Assembly: GCA_013350335.1 (NCBI GenBank)
Contig: CM023539.1
Coordinates: 22,003,043-22,067,042, forward strand
Origin: Chimonanthus salicifolius
Lineage: Eukaryota > Streptophyta > Magnoliopsida > Laurales > Calycanthaceae
Reading direction: 5' to 3'
DNA length: 64,000 nucleotides
Both the position numbers and the translations under genes were made by a program. Positions 32,724 through 43,739 of this stretch are shown here, piece after piece; positions within the stretch are counted from its first letter, which is position 1, and every line of letters starts with the position of its first letter. The notes below the pieces were generated by a model. The model saw nothing but the letters and a program-made list of their open reading frames with translations, was not told the DNA's origin and searched no databases.

Positions 32724-34951
32724 AGACTGCGTTTGGATGGGGTAAGAGGGGGTAATCCCCGTGGACCCTCGTTACTCTCGTTTGGTAACAAGGGGGGTGA
32801 GGGTATAAAGTTTAAAATTTGCCTCTCACCCCATTTTTGAATACTTCTTTGGTGGTTGGGGTATTCAGAATATTCTATCCCTCTTTACCCCTTGTCTCTC
32901 TTTTTTCAATTATATATTATATAATTAAAAACTTAATATATTTCAAGTAATTAGCAATTTATTTTGTTGAAAGTTTATTTTAAAAATATGTCAGCATTTC
33001 AACATGATGGCTGCATTTGGATGGGGAGTAAGAGGGGGTAACCCCTCACTACCCCTTGTTACCCTCGTTTGGTAACAAGGGAGTGAGAGCAAAAATTTAA
33101 AAATTCACCCCCTCATCTCATTTTTGAATACCCCTTTGGAGGTTGGGGTATTCACAATACCCTAACCCTCAATACCCCTTGTCTTCCTATCTTTAGCAAT
33201 TAAATATTATAAAATTAAAATCTTTCAAAAATAAATAAATAAATTATATAAATAAAAAATAATATATTTCAAGTAATTAGCAATTTAATTTTGTCTGGAA
33301 TTTATTTTAAAAATGTGTCAACATTTTCAACATGATGCATTTGGATGAGGGGTAAATTTTATGAGGGTTATCCTTGAGTAGGTGTAACTGTAAGTAGGAG
33401 TAAATTGGCATATTAACAATTTTATGATAATCAATATTTTTTATTAAATCTATCTAGTATAAATAATAAAAATAAAATTTGATGAAACATAATTGTCAAA
33501 ATATCTTATTTTTAAGAGGTGATTCTATCGAAATTTCGATAAGGTCTCGAAATTCTGAAAGATTTTGATGTTCATCATAATCTCTTTCGGAGTAGGTGTA
33601 ACTGTAAGTAGGGGTAAATTGACATATTAACAATTTTATAAGAATTATTATTTTTTATTAAATTCATATAATATAAAAAATAAAAATAAAAATTTATGAA
33701 ACATAATTTTCAAAACGTTCTATCCAAATTTCGAAAGGGTTTCGAAACTCGAAAAGAGTTTGAAGTTCATGTTAATCTCTTTTAGCGTAATTAACAATTT
33801 ATTTTGTTGAATGTTTATTTTAAAAATTTGTCAATATTTTCAACGTAATGCATTTGGATGAGAGGTAAATTTTGCAGGGGTTACCCTTGAGTAGGAGTAA
33901 CTATAAGTAGGGATAACTTGACATATTAACAATTTAGAGAATTAATATTTTTATTAAATTCATATAATATACAAAATAAAAATTATAATTTTTTATGAAG
34001 AGATATGTTGATGTTTTTTATTCATTTATTGGGATTTAAAATAATAATATAAAAAATTCTTTATTTATTTTTTTAATGTTAGAATGCAAGTGTTCATTTT
34101 AAATTATAATTATGAAAAATAATTTATAAAAAATAGATAATATTATTATAAGTTATATTATTAGAATTTACTTTATGATTAATAATTATATTTTATAAAA
34201 AATTTCAAAAAATATTAATATATCATATTACCTTACTTGTAGTTACCAAACAAGATTTTTCACCCGTAGAGTAAGCCTTTACTTTACCACTACAATTACC
34301 AAAAAAGAAAAGGGTAATCTCAGTTCAAACGTCACTCATACTCAAGGGTGATCTCTGCTCAGGGTAACCTCTCTAAAATTTATCCCTCATCTAAACACAG
34401 CTGATACATTTGAATGAGGGGCAAATTTTACAGGGGTTACCCTTGAGTAGGGGTAACTGTAAATAAGGGTAAACTGACATATTAACAATTTTATGAGAGT
34501 TAATATTTTTTATTAAATCTAAATAATATAAAAAATAAAATTAAAATTTTATGAAATGTAATTGTCAAAATATCTTTTTTTAAGGTGTGATTTTGTCGAA
34601 ATTTCGGTAGGGTCTCGAAACTCCGAAAGAGTTTGAAGTTCATGGTAATCTCTTTTGGGTAATTAGCAATTCATTATGTTGGAAATTTAGTTTAAAAACG
34701 TGTTAATGTTTTCCAAATTATGTATTTGGACGAGAGGTAATTTTACGGGGGTTACCCTTGAGTAGGGGTAACTTTAAGCATGGATAAATTGACATATTAA
34801 CAATTTTATGAGAAATAATAATTTTTATTAAATATATATAATATAAAAAATAAAATAAAATTTTATAAAACATAATTGTCAAAACTCTTATTTTTAAGGG
34901 GTGATTTTGTCGAAATTTCGATATGTTATCAAAACTCTTAAAGAGTTTGAG
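32724..34951. repeat. tandem array of MITE-derived units
   Basis: Head-to-tail units each start with a form of GCATTTGGATGAGGGGTAAA, at about 32726, 33008, 33337, 33848, 34405 and 34724, with a partial junction near 33588. Unit length is about 280-330 bp. The 33848 unit is a complete MITE of about 555 bp ending TAAAATTTATCCCTCATCTAAACACAGC, the inverse of its start. Most other units keep only the left end plus a linker containing TTAGCAATTTATTTTGTTG. The array is cut at 34951 by the Gypsy-2 composite and resumes at 57226. Confidence 0.75.
33848..34402. mobile_element. full-length MITE copy within the array
   Basis: Left end GCATTTGGATGAGAGGTAAATTTT; right end AAAATTTATCCCTCATCTAAACACAGC. Terminal inverted repeats are about 25 bp. 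The AT-rich interior has no coding capacity. The GTGTTTGGATG terminus recalls PIF/Harbinger-type MITEs, but no target duplication was identified, so the superfamily is open. Confidence 0.6.
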
Positions 34952-35239
34952 TGTAAAAACCCGACCTGATTTTTCAGAGTTCTATGGTCTTAGTAGCAGT
35001 GGGGAGAGTGTGGGCCCTGCGATGGGCCTTGGTTTGTCCGATTTCGAGTTCAACGACTCAAAGGGCATTTTGGTAATTTGAGTTATCTAATTTGTTATCA
35101 TGCCAAAACATTTCAAAATCACATGTTTTCTCCTCTCAGGTTTACCATTTTATTTTGTCTGGTTTTGAGACATTTTGGAGAATTGAGATTTCGCTTTTAT
35201 GTTTAAAAATAATAATATTGATAAATAAATAAATAATCC

Positions 35240-35290
35240 ACAAAAAACCCTAACTTAAACCCTAAAGCCCGTAACCCTAACTCTACCTCC
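35240..35290 (+). promoter_or_regulatory. telo-box-like AAACCCTAA cluster in Gypsy-2 LTR
   Basis: AAAAACCCTAAC, AAACCCTAAAG and AACCCTAAC lie within about 40 bases, directly before a CT-rich leader. They are conserved in the other LTR at 50408-50452. Telo-boxes of this form are known in plant promoters of translation-related genes; a role here is inference. Confidence 0.55.
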
Positions 35291-37229
35291 TTTTTCCCAC
35301 TCGCGCGACACTATAGCGCCGTAGCTACAGTGCTGTGTTCCCTCCTTGCTCTCCCCTTTCTCCTCTCTTCCTTTTCTTCGCTAGCCTTCCTCTCCTTCCT
35401 CTTCTTCTTCTTTTCTGATTTCCCTCCCCTCAAACCCTAACCTCCACTGCCGTCTCCTCTCCCTTCTCTTTCAGCCGCCACCAACCCTCCTCATTTCTCT
35501 TTTCCATCTCTTTCTCATTCTCTCTCTCAGCTTTCCTTTCTTTTCTTTCCTCTTCTCTTCCTTCCTGCTTGCAAAACCCTAACACTAGAGTCTTCTCCTT
35601 CGCCACTCAACAAACCTTGCATCTCCCTTGCCGCCCCTTTTCTCTGCTGCTTGCATCGTCTCTGTGTGCAAATCGGATCCGGCCTGAGTTTAGATTCATC
35701 AGATCTGGCCTCTCTAGACATTGCAAGTGCTCTTTCCGCCTTATCCTCTCTCCCCCTCTCCTCTCATCTTCCCATTCTCCCTCCAGCCTCTCCCTGATCC
35801 CTCTTTTTTTCAGGCCCTATTGCTCGTTGGGCCCAGATCTGAGCCCAACCAGCTCGGCCCAATGACTTGAAGACCCAACCAACTTGATCTAAGCCATGCT
35901 GCTAGTTGAGCCAGCTTAGGCCCAACTCGTTTTAGATCCGGCCTGTTTCTCCAGCCTAGCCCAAACCGTTGTGAGCCCAGTCTAGCTCACAGTCAGGCCT
36001 GCACGACCCAAGCCTAGTGGCCTGTTCGGTCCATCTTGTTTTAAACCTAGCTCGCTCCCAGCCCAGTTTGTCAAGCCCAATCACCGAGTCCAGTTCCTCA
36101 AGCTAGGTTCAGCTGAGCCAAGTTCAACCTTCAGCCCAGCCTGTTCCAGATCTGGACCGACCCGTTTTCAATCCCAGCCCAGCCCGGCCGTTTCAGGTTC
36201 GTTGTGGACTCATTTTGGAGATCACTGTGGAGTGTTTCTAGCCCGTCTCTGGACCGTTTGCAAGCTTATTTCCAGCCAGATTTGTGGGATCGTCCCAGTT
36301 TTGTAGACTCATCCCAGCTTCTCAGGCCTGGTAGCCCGTGCATGCCTTCTTCAACCATCGCCCTGTTTTGACGCCTTCGATTTCGAAAGAACGCATACAG
36401 GTGAGGAGACTCATCACACTTGTTTTAGTATACATGATTTGCATATATCTTTTCTACAACTACTTGGACATGGAGTACAATGAATGAGGCTCTTATAGAT
36501 TATGAGCCACTCGGCAAGGGAACCGTTATGACAAATGTTATAACATGCTGAATTTGATAATGTGATAACATGATGACTAGATTATGTGGTATCGTGATAT
36601 CTAACTGGTGACGATAGATAAAATGCCTCAGATGATAACATGTTACATGTTTGTTTGGTAACATGCGTTCGATAGTGGTATATACCTGATGATTATGTGA
36701 TATGCTATGTTGTTAACATGTTTAGAAATAATTGTGCATACATGCAACTAGAGTATATAGATTGTCGGTGGGGCATGAGTATCAGGTTACATCAGAATTT
36801 AGAGACTCTCCCTAGCTTGTTGGGTAGTTAGGGATGAGAAGTCATGGGAAACTGCATAGTGGATGCGGTTGAGCTATGGATTACACGTTGGTGGGTCCGT
36901 AGGTGTGAGAGTACCTGGCGGTTGTTTCCCCTTGGGTGTGTGAGTCTTTGGTAGAGTCATAGCCGTGTTGGTTCTACCCCGATGTGGTTTTGGTACTTAT
37001 TCTTGTGATAGGTGGATGTACTCCCTTGGGGGGGTTTGACTTTCAGGTCTATCCTTGTTATCTTCGGACACACCTATGAGATAGGTGTAACCCGATTTAG
37101 AGAGCGAGGTGCCCGGGAGTCCCAGATTGGGACAGATTGGGAGGTAGTGATGTTAGCCCCAGGGAAACCATCGGACTGAATGTTGGTTCATCCAAGGCAA
37201 CCTTAGAGGTCCCCTAAGGTCACGGTACC

Positions 37230-37500
37230 CGAGCGTGTGATGGATGAGGTGCTCGCTCGCTCATCGGTCGAGGGATGGTACGGTGAGGGACAACTCCCAC
37301 TGGTATAGTTTGTGATCCCCGGATGACCGAGAAGGCTGAGGTGGTATTCGCCCACTCATTTGCCGAAGGACGATCGGTGAGGTACAACTCTCGTTAGTAT
37401 GGTTTGTGATCCCTGGATAACCGAGTAAGTTGATGATGTGCTCGCTTACTCATTGGCCGAGGGATGGTGCAATGGAGGATAGCTCCCGCTGGTGTGGTTG
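37230..37500. repeat. tandem repeats (about 105 bp) in Gypsy-2 LTR
   Basis: Three diverged units with GATCCC(C/T)GGAT-ACCGAG, GCTCGC..CTCATT..CGAGGGATG and GGTGAGG-ACAACTC. Equivalent units lie at 56205-56490 in the other LTR. Confidence 0.7.
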
Positions 37501-37854
37501 AGGTTTACCCCCGTGGGCCTTATGGCCGGGTTATGTTTCACCACTCGTGGTACCCATCTGTGGATTTCTGTGGAGGTAGACCTAGAGATAGGGTGGTCGT
37601 GGTGTATGTTGAGTACGTACTGGGTCGCCCTGGGAGCTAGGTGGGTTGAGTGTATGTTCGCCCACATTTTAGCTGAAGGGCGTGATAGTGGGATTACCAA
37701 TGGTTATGCTATGAGTGTTGACTCACTAGGAGTTTATGGGTGCCTAACGAGTGAGTTCGGCCTGCTCACTCGGTAGAAGGCCTATGGAATTTTGTGAGGG
37801 GTGTATGTGCTAGTTGTGTGGAGACTGGCATGTGGGGCCTGAGGTTAAAGGTGT

Positions 37855-39526
37855 TGTTGTTCAAGCTAGCCAAATATCTAGAATAGTCCTAGAGGGGGGT
37901 GAATATGAGTATTGACGAATTTTAAAATCTGTTTAAATATTGGGCACTTTAATGATTAATCAATACAAATTTGCTCAATTAATATTCTAAATGTGATTTA
38001 CAAGTAAGATTAAGTTTAAGCAAATTATATGTGCAATAAGATATGAGCTAAAGCAAGTGCACAAAATAAGGTGAAGGAGATGAGAATAGATAGAGAATTG
38101 TGACATAATGATTTTTACGTGGTTCGGCAACCTTGCTTACGTCCACGCCTCAAGTACACCACTTGAGGATTTCACTAACCTTCTTTTTCACGGGTGGAGA
38201 AGAAACCAAGTACAAAGCTAATCTACTTCACGGGTGTAGATCGACTTAATCACCAAGAGAACACCTCTCTTGAAAGTCAATAGGGTTACACCAACCCTTT
38301 ACAATATTTCACACTTAATAGAAAGAAGTTGTGCTTTGAAATATACCAAGAACTTAGCCTTGAGTTACTTGAAGTAGCTTGGGCTTGTTCTTGAATGTCC
38401 TCCTCTTCTTGGCTTGATGTAAATGCTCCAATGAAGTCCAACCAAGATGATAGCAAGGAGGTCTAGGATAATTAAAGGTTTTCCTATGAGGATTAAGACA
38501 GTATAAAGAATCTCTACTTAACACATTCAACTTAGAGCATAAGATGCTCAAGATATGCCTATGAGAGCTTTTAATGTGTTTGAGATTAAGAATCAAAGCT
38601 TAGAGTATTATAACTATGGAGTTTGTAACCTTTGGAAGTTGTTGAAAAGCTTAGAATAATGTATGAATAAATTGTGCTCAAGTCATCAATCTTTTTCTCT
38701 CAAAAAAGCCTTACATTTATAGGCTAGAAAAGTTCCAACGGATCTGTCTTCGGATCTTCCGAGGTTGCAACGGTCGGATTCCCAACGGTCAAATTACAAC
38801 AGCTCTTTTGGCCTTACAACGGATAGCTTCGGATCATCCGAAGGTTTCTGTTTAGAGCGTCCGAAGTTCCCAGGAATGCCTGGGTTTGGAAATCCTCGGA
38901 CGTTCCGAGACCATGTTCTCGGAAGTTCCGAGCTACCTATAAGTCCCAACGACTGATAGATGAAAGGAATATCCTTGGACGTTTCGAGGCATGTTCTCGG
39001 AAGATCCGAGCTTCCCAGAAAAACCATTTTTCACCAAGTGTTGGAAACTTGAGATTTTGTGAAAAACGCGCACATGGTGGAGAGCTCAAAAGTGTTCTAT
39101 GCAATAAGTTAGATTTAACTATAATGAATATTTTAGATTGCAAGGACACACAAAATATGGAGATATTTGGTAGATCGCGAGAGCTCTCCACAGGGCAGAG
39201 AGTGGGATTAGAAACCCTGTTTGTATTATTCCAATTTTAACCAAAAAGGCTTTTAAGGCTTCTAGGTCAGTCCTATGGTCCATATACCTGTGATGGTTGG
39301 CATTCAAAGAGTTCTTCCGGTTTTGGTGCAAGCTTTCAAAACAACGTGTCTTCTGGAGCTTCAAGCTTGATTTGACTGTGCATGTCTTCCAGAGATGAGG
39401 TCTTAGACACGTAGACGGTCACGACTCAGTTAATTAAATTGACAACTCAGGACTCAGTCGGATACAGTCACGGAATTGACAACTTAGTCTGACTCAGGAG
39501 AGACAGATTTAACTTTTAGGCCAACA
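37855..39526 (-). repeat. Copia-C 3' LTR (1.67 kb)
   Basis: TG..CA bounded. It contains the CACGTGGTTCGGC-like block (38117-38130), a TATA box (38715-38722, minus) and a dyad cluster (38751-39015). Confidence 0.9.
38751..39015. repeat. CTCGGAAGTTCCGAG dyad cluster (3' LTR)
   Basis: At least six imperfect palindromes: CTTCGGATCTTCCGAG, CTTCGGATCATCCGAAG, CTCGGACGTTCCGAGA, CTCGGAAGTTCCGAG, TTGGACGTTTCGAGG and CTCGGAAGATCCGAG. All lie upstream of the TATA box on the minus strand. Confidence 0.8.
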
Positions 39527-39540
39527 ATCTCCTCCTTTGT
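39527..39540 (-). other. polypurine tract of Copia-C
   Basis: The minus strand reads ACAAAGGAGGAGAT directly before the 3' LTR start TGTTGGCC. Confidence 0.8.
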
Positions 39541-40711
39541 CAATTTCGTGACAAAACCTAGAGAATACTCTATACAGACTCAAATACAAGTTACAACTTA
39601 AATGAGTACAAATACATGCCAAGTAAAGAAATAAAATATTACAATAAACTCAATACATTTGGACATGACTTCATGAAGTTTGAAAACTCGAAGGTACATG
39701 GCAGCTCCCCCTTAGAATATGCCTGTGATATTCCTGTAAGTTCAACATAAACTGCATATTCTTGGTGGAAAGTGATAACAATTGCAACTTGTGTTTAATT
39801 TTAAAACATGTCTTAAAATAACAATTGCTCCCCCTATCTTTGATACCAATATTGAATTTTTGTTTTTTCCCCCAATCTTCATGTATTGACCCTTCAAAAA
39901 GTTTTCTCTCATGAAAACATTTGTGTCTCCAGTATTTTAATATTTCTCCCCCTTTTTGTCAAAAATTAACAAAGGGTCATGTTAAGTATTTTACATGGAA
40001 CACAAGTTGGAAATGGTCATCATAAATAAGTATAACCTCCCAAGGTTATCATAAACCTTGTCAAATAAGTATTCACATTTACTCCCCCTTAATGTTGGAG
40101 GGTGACAAAGGTCTAGAGGTGCATTACATAACATCTCATCATTCATCTAAACAAATACTAACTATATAAGGTCAAATATAGTGAGTAATGCTAAGATAAT
40201 GACATATTCCCCAAAAGGTATGTGATATGACTATAAGCATGGGGAAGGGGAGAAAGGAGAGAGAGGGAAAACCAATGATAATTTCAAGACAATTTCAAAT
40301 GATATCACATCGTTATACAGATTTAACTTTGAGGCCAGATGTATTTGATATCAATTGAAATACAATGATACATATTGCCAAAATGAAAATAGTATAACTA
40401 TAACGCATATAAGGGATAATCACAATCCATGTCAGCACAATTGAGAATTTATCAATATTCATCTAAATGCATATGCACACATGTAATGCATTCATGAAAG
40501 CAATAAGAATATACAAATTATTTCATTTTTCATGAAGGCATGTGAGAAAGCCAAACCTTATGACCATAATAAAAAGTTGAACTCCATAAGATCTTTCATA
40601 TTTGAATAAGCCATTCCCCCCTTTTTAATGACTTATATGAAGGAGTTATAAATCATATAAGAATCATATAATGTCAACGATGTGGAATTGGAGAAAAATA
40701 AACTCCAACCA
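39541..40711 (-). other. non-coding 3' region of Copia-C
   Basis: AT-rich, with short T/C-rich tracts such as CTCCCCCTT. No open frame of note lies between the cargo ORF and the PPT. Confidence 0.5.
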
Positions 40712-41755
40712 TCATCCATGAATAAAAAGACAAACATGAGCTTCACGCAACTCTGCAATGTCCCTTTCTAAGCCAGCTAGACGTTGAAGAAGTTGAATTT
40801 GAGGAGCTTGTTCTTCTCGTGCCGGCTCACTATGTACTCTCTCTTGATGGGCTTCTTCACCTCCTGCTTGTTCTGCATTCTGCACTTGTTCGTTTACAAC
40901 AGGGGGTGCTTGAGGAGGACGAATGATTCTTCGAGAACGAGAGCGCTCAATGAGTCCCATTTTCTGCAAAGATGTTCTGTTGAGAGGGTTGTGATTCACA
41001 GTCTCCTCATCTGGAATTGGGACGCCTAATTTGTTGGCAAGTTCTGACATGATATATCCGAAAGGAGCAGCAGAATGACCTTTGCAAGACCAATGATCAA
41101 TGATGGTCCGACAGATTATGGAGGGAAGACAGATGTTTTGCTCAGCATCTACAGCAATCAGTGTATTTATCATAAGAGGAGTCAAGTCTCCTCTATTACC
41201 CTTTCGAGGATAAACATTGAAGAGGAACACATTGTGCAGAAGACGGAATTTAGGGAGAAGCTCGAAAGCACGGAGAGCATTGCCTCCAATCCATTCGACT
41301 AATATTCCACATAATTTCTCAGTTACCCATAATCTTTCACTATCAGGGACACAGTCATTAATAGACTTGAGGCCGCCGGGACATAGGGGCACACAGATAA
41401 GAGAGGAGATGTGACTTGGTGTAATCTGTACTTGGGATCCATCAGTGAAGCTTATGGTAAATGATGGATGATCACGGTTCACACTACAGATTGCACCATA
41501 CATTCCTTTGGCAAGAGAAAGATAGATGTGACCACCCCATTTCAAGATGTTTAGCCAGTTGATACGCCCAAGGGTTTGTGGAACATCAAATTGTTCCAAA
41601 CATTCTATATCACTATGTCGTTCAAAAGTAATTCCAGTTCTTATGATATATTTAGTAGTCTCTGGAACTACATCCATGAGAAGTCTCTCAAGAGGATTTG
41701 TGAGAAATAGAGGTCGTCTCCTATAGGTTTGAGTTTTGCGAGCAGCTTCATCCAT
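40712..41755 (-). CDS. cargo ORF: putative plant transposon protein domain
   Basis: An intact 347-codon frame starting MDEAARKTQTYRRRPLF. The body (residues about 40-250) has the pattern I know from the plant 'putative transposon protein' domain family: an N-terminal GRINWLNILKWGG segment, DGSQVQITPSHISSLICVP with a central Pro, a middle LHNVFLFNVYPRKGNRGDLT block, then LPSIICRTIIDHW and LANKLGVPIPDEE. An acidic/Gln-rich tail (VVNEQVQNAEQAGGEEAHQE) follows, with a short coiled coil (LLQRLAGLERDIAELREAH) at the end. Function is unknown; such proteins occur in or near retroelements. No RT or transposase catalytic motif is seen. It lies in the element's orientation, where an env-like or accessory ORF would be, with apparent promoter sequence upstream. 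The family assignment is from memory of the pattern, not a search. Confidence 0.65.
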   Translation of the reverse strand: MDEAARKTQTYRRRPLFLTNPLERLLMDVVPETTKYIIRTGITFERHSDIECLEQFDVPQTLGRINWLNILKWGGHIYLSLAKGMYGAICSVNRDHPSFTISFTDGSQVQITPSHISSLICVPLCPGGLKSINDCVPDSERLWVTEKLCGILVEWIGGNALRAFELLPKFRLLHNVFLFNVYPRKGNRGDLTPLMINTLIAVDAEQNICLPSIICRTIIDHWSCKGHSAAPFGYIMSELANKLGVPIPDEETVNHNPLNRTSLQKMGLIERSRSRRIIRPPQAPPVVNEQVQNAEQAGGEEAHQERVHSEPAREEQAPQIQLLQRLAGLERDIAELREAHVCLFIHG

Positions 41756-42139
41756 ACTTTGGAAAAATCAAGGGAAAACTAGAGAGGGTACCAAGGGTGG
41801 AATCCTAAGTCACTAACAGAGATTTGCAAATGGAGGACTGATGGAAAAGGACCCTAAGCAGAAATGAACCAAACTTAATTAACACCCAAAACAAGATGAT
41901 TACCAATTAAGGACTGATTTTGGGTTGTTTGGCCCTTGAATTTCAGTGAAATCAGTGGAAATCCGTTTTCCTTAGAGATTCTTCCCTAGAGTCTTGGAAT
42001 AAGCTTGAGCCAAAAGTTCAAGAAATCAGTTCTAAAACAAGGGAGAAGTAAGCTTACCAATGGTTCAGGAAAATTCCAAACTATAAGCTGATTTTATCAA
42101 AAATAACTATTAGGAGCTCCCAAAATCCAAGAGAGATTC

Positions 42140-42330
42140 AAAAGAATGCTTACCCGAGAAGGAGATGAGTTTTGTCAGAAAGAAAACGTGAATGGAGAAG
42201 AGAGGAGAGATTTGAAACTTCACCTCGGAAGGTGACTTGAGAAGGCTCGGAGGGAGAGATGGGTCGAGAGAGAAGGGGAGACACAGAAGAAGGGAATGAA
42301 GAAAAGAGGGTTGCAGATCGTGTTTTATAA
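42140..42330 (-). promoter_or_regulatory. internal TATA promoter and CT-rich leader of cargo ORF
   Basis: On the minus strand ATTTATAAAACACG (about 42322-42331) is followed by a CT-rich stretch like a plant 5' leader. A donor-like CGGGTAAGC lies near 42152, so a 5'-UTR intron before the ATG at 41755 is possible. The dyads at 42357-42590 lie just upstream of the TATA. Confidence 0.5.
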
Positions 42331-42356
42331 ATCTCGAGACTGTGCAGTTTTCGCAT

Positions 42357-42590
42357 CTTCGGAACATTCCAAAGTAAGTTAACATTCTTCGGACGTTTCG
42401 AGGTTATCCAGAATTAAGGGCATCTTTCACATCTTCGGAAGTTCCGAAGAAAGTTCCTATTCTTCTTCGGACGTTCCGAGGTTCGCAGGCTGTATCAGCA
42501 CCTTCAGATGTTCCAGAGGATGACTTCGACACTTCTGAAGAATTCCACTTTGGAAGGTCCAAAACGATAATTCAGATCGTTCGAGATAGG
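42357..42590. repeat. second CTTCGGAAGTTCCGAAG dyad cluster, internal to Copia-C
   Basis: CTTCGGAACATTCC (42357), CTTCGGACGTTTCGAGG (42387), CTTCGGAAGTTCCGAAG (42434, perfect but for its central base), CTTCGGACGTTCCGAGG (42464) and weaker forms to 42590. This is the same motif as in the LTR. Confidence 0.8.
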
Positions 42591-42599
42591 CAAGATTCC

Positions 42600-43735
42600 A
42601 AAAGGAATTTAGATTTGAATTTTTAGTTTTGGGCCTTACAGAGGTGTCCATTTGATCAGGGAAACCTCCCTAAACCACTAATGGCAAGATGGTAATAGTT
42701 TTAATTGGAGGTCCTAAAGTGTCAAGAATCATGCAATTTAATATTTTAACAATGACCACTCTACTCAAGCATGATTCGCACATACCATGTTGCAAGAACC
42801 ACTATATCAATGATTTTCAATACAATCAAGCAACATGAACAAATTTGGTTAATCAATTACTACCAAGGTGTCCATTTCAACTGATTTAGATTCAAGACTT
42901 GGAGATGGAGATAGTGAAATCAACAATGATCCAACAATTTGTATTCATATCACTATGAGGTAGTAAGATTAAACCAAGCAATCAACAATCAATTCTTTTG
43001 GACTTTTGATGAGATCAAGTCCATGCATTTGTAACTCTACAAGTATGATGTACATCATAGCCAGGAAAAATGTCATCATTGCATTAAGAGTCAAGAGTTT
43101 GATACCAAAGCTTATAACTCACTCAAACTTGTTAACGGCAGTGGTAAACCAATAATCATAATGCAAGACAAAGTATTCTACTCAGGTCCAATGATATTAC
43201 TATTTGCTCCAATTTTGGACCATAGTGGAACAATGTTGACACACACACACATTATCAATATGATATAGGCATGAAAAGCTTGGATGAAACAAGACAATCA
43301 AATGGTATTACATACATGATCAAATCTAATTTGAATATGCAAGATGGAATTATATAAATTCAACAAAAGTTCACACCCAAGATCATAACCCAAACTAATC
43401 CATTCTCCTAACCTTGGGTAACCATATGGCATTTGGAAAAGGTCTTGAGGTCCACCGGTGTCAAACACATGAACATTTGATTTTCTTTTTTTGGTGTTCT
43501 TATTCAATTGACAAAATCTTGTGAATTCATTTAAGGCTTCAATTAATTTATGAGTTAAGGCATGATTTAAATTTCCATTTAAGTTCTTATGCCTTTGTTC
43601 ATGATTTTGAATTCTTGGTGCATAATTCCATTGATTTTTATTTCTCTTAACATTTTTACATTTTCTTTGTGAACATTTTCCTTTAGATTTTGCATCTTAA
43701 TTTGATTTTTTTTTTTTTTTTTGTATTTATTTTCT
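42600..43735 (-). other. Copia-C interior without pol
   Basis: AT-rich. One 69-codon minus-strand frame (43298-43507; VHVFDTGGPQDLFQMPYGYP) is not recognised and may be a remnant of the gag-pol linker. I find no protease, integrase, RT or RNase H motif. Confidence 0.5.
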
Positions 43736-43739
43736 TTTC

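Larger units (their letters stand above)
34952..37854 (+). repeat. Gypsy-2 5' LTR, first part
   Basis: Begins TGTAAAAACCCGACCTGATTT. It carries a telo-box-like AAACCCTAA cluster and a CT-rich leader-like stretch (35240-35820), a CAG|GTGAG site near 36400, ATAACATG repeats (36540-36720) and tandem repeats of about 105 bp (37230-37500). Confidence 0.85.

Noticed and set aside
35569..35865. 98-codon frame with Ser/Pro/Leu-rich protein
   Set aside because: It lies in the CT-rich part of the Gypsy-2 LTR, and the equivalent region of the other LTR has different frames.
40712..41302. Plus-strand frames opposite the cargo ORF as antisense genes
   Set aside because: They are shadows of the conserved minus-strand frame, with no own motif or promoter.
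42110..42385. Overlapping frames upstream of the cargo ORF as uORFs
   Set aside because: They cross the TATA box and the CT-rich leader, so they are not likely to be translated as annotated.
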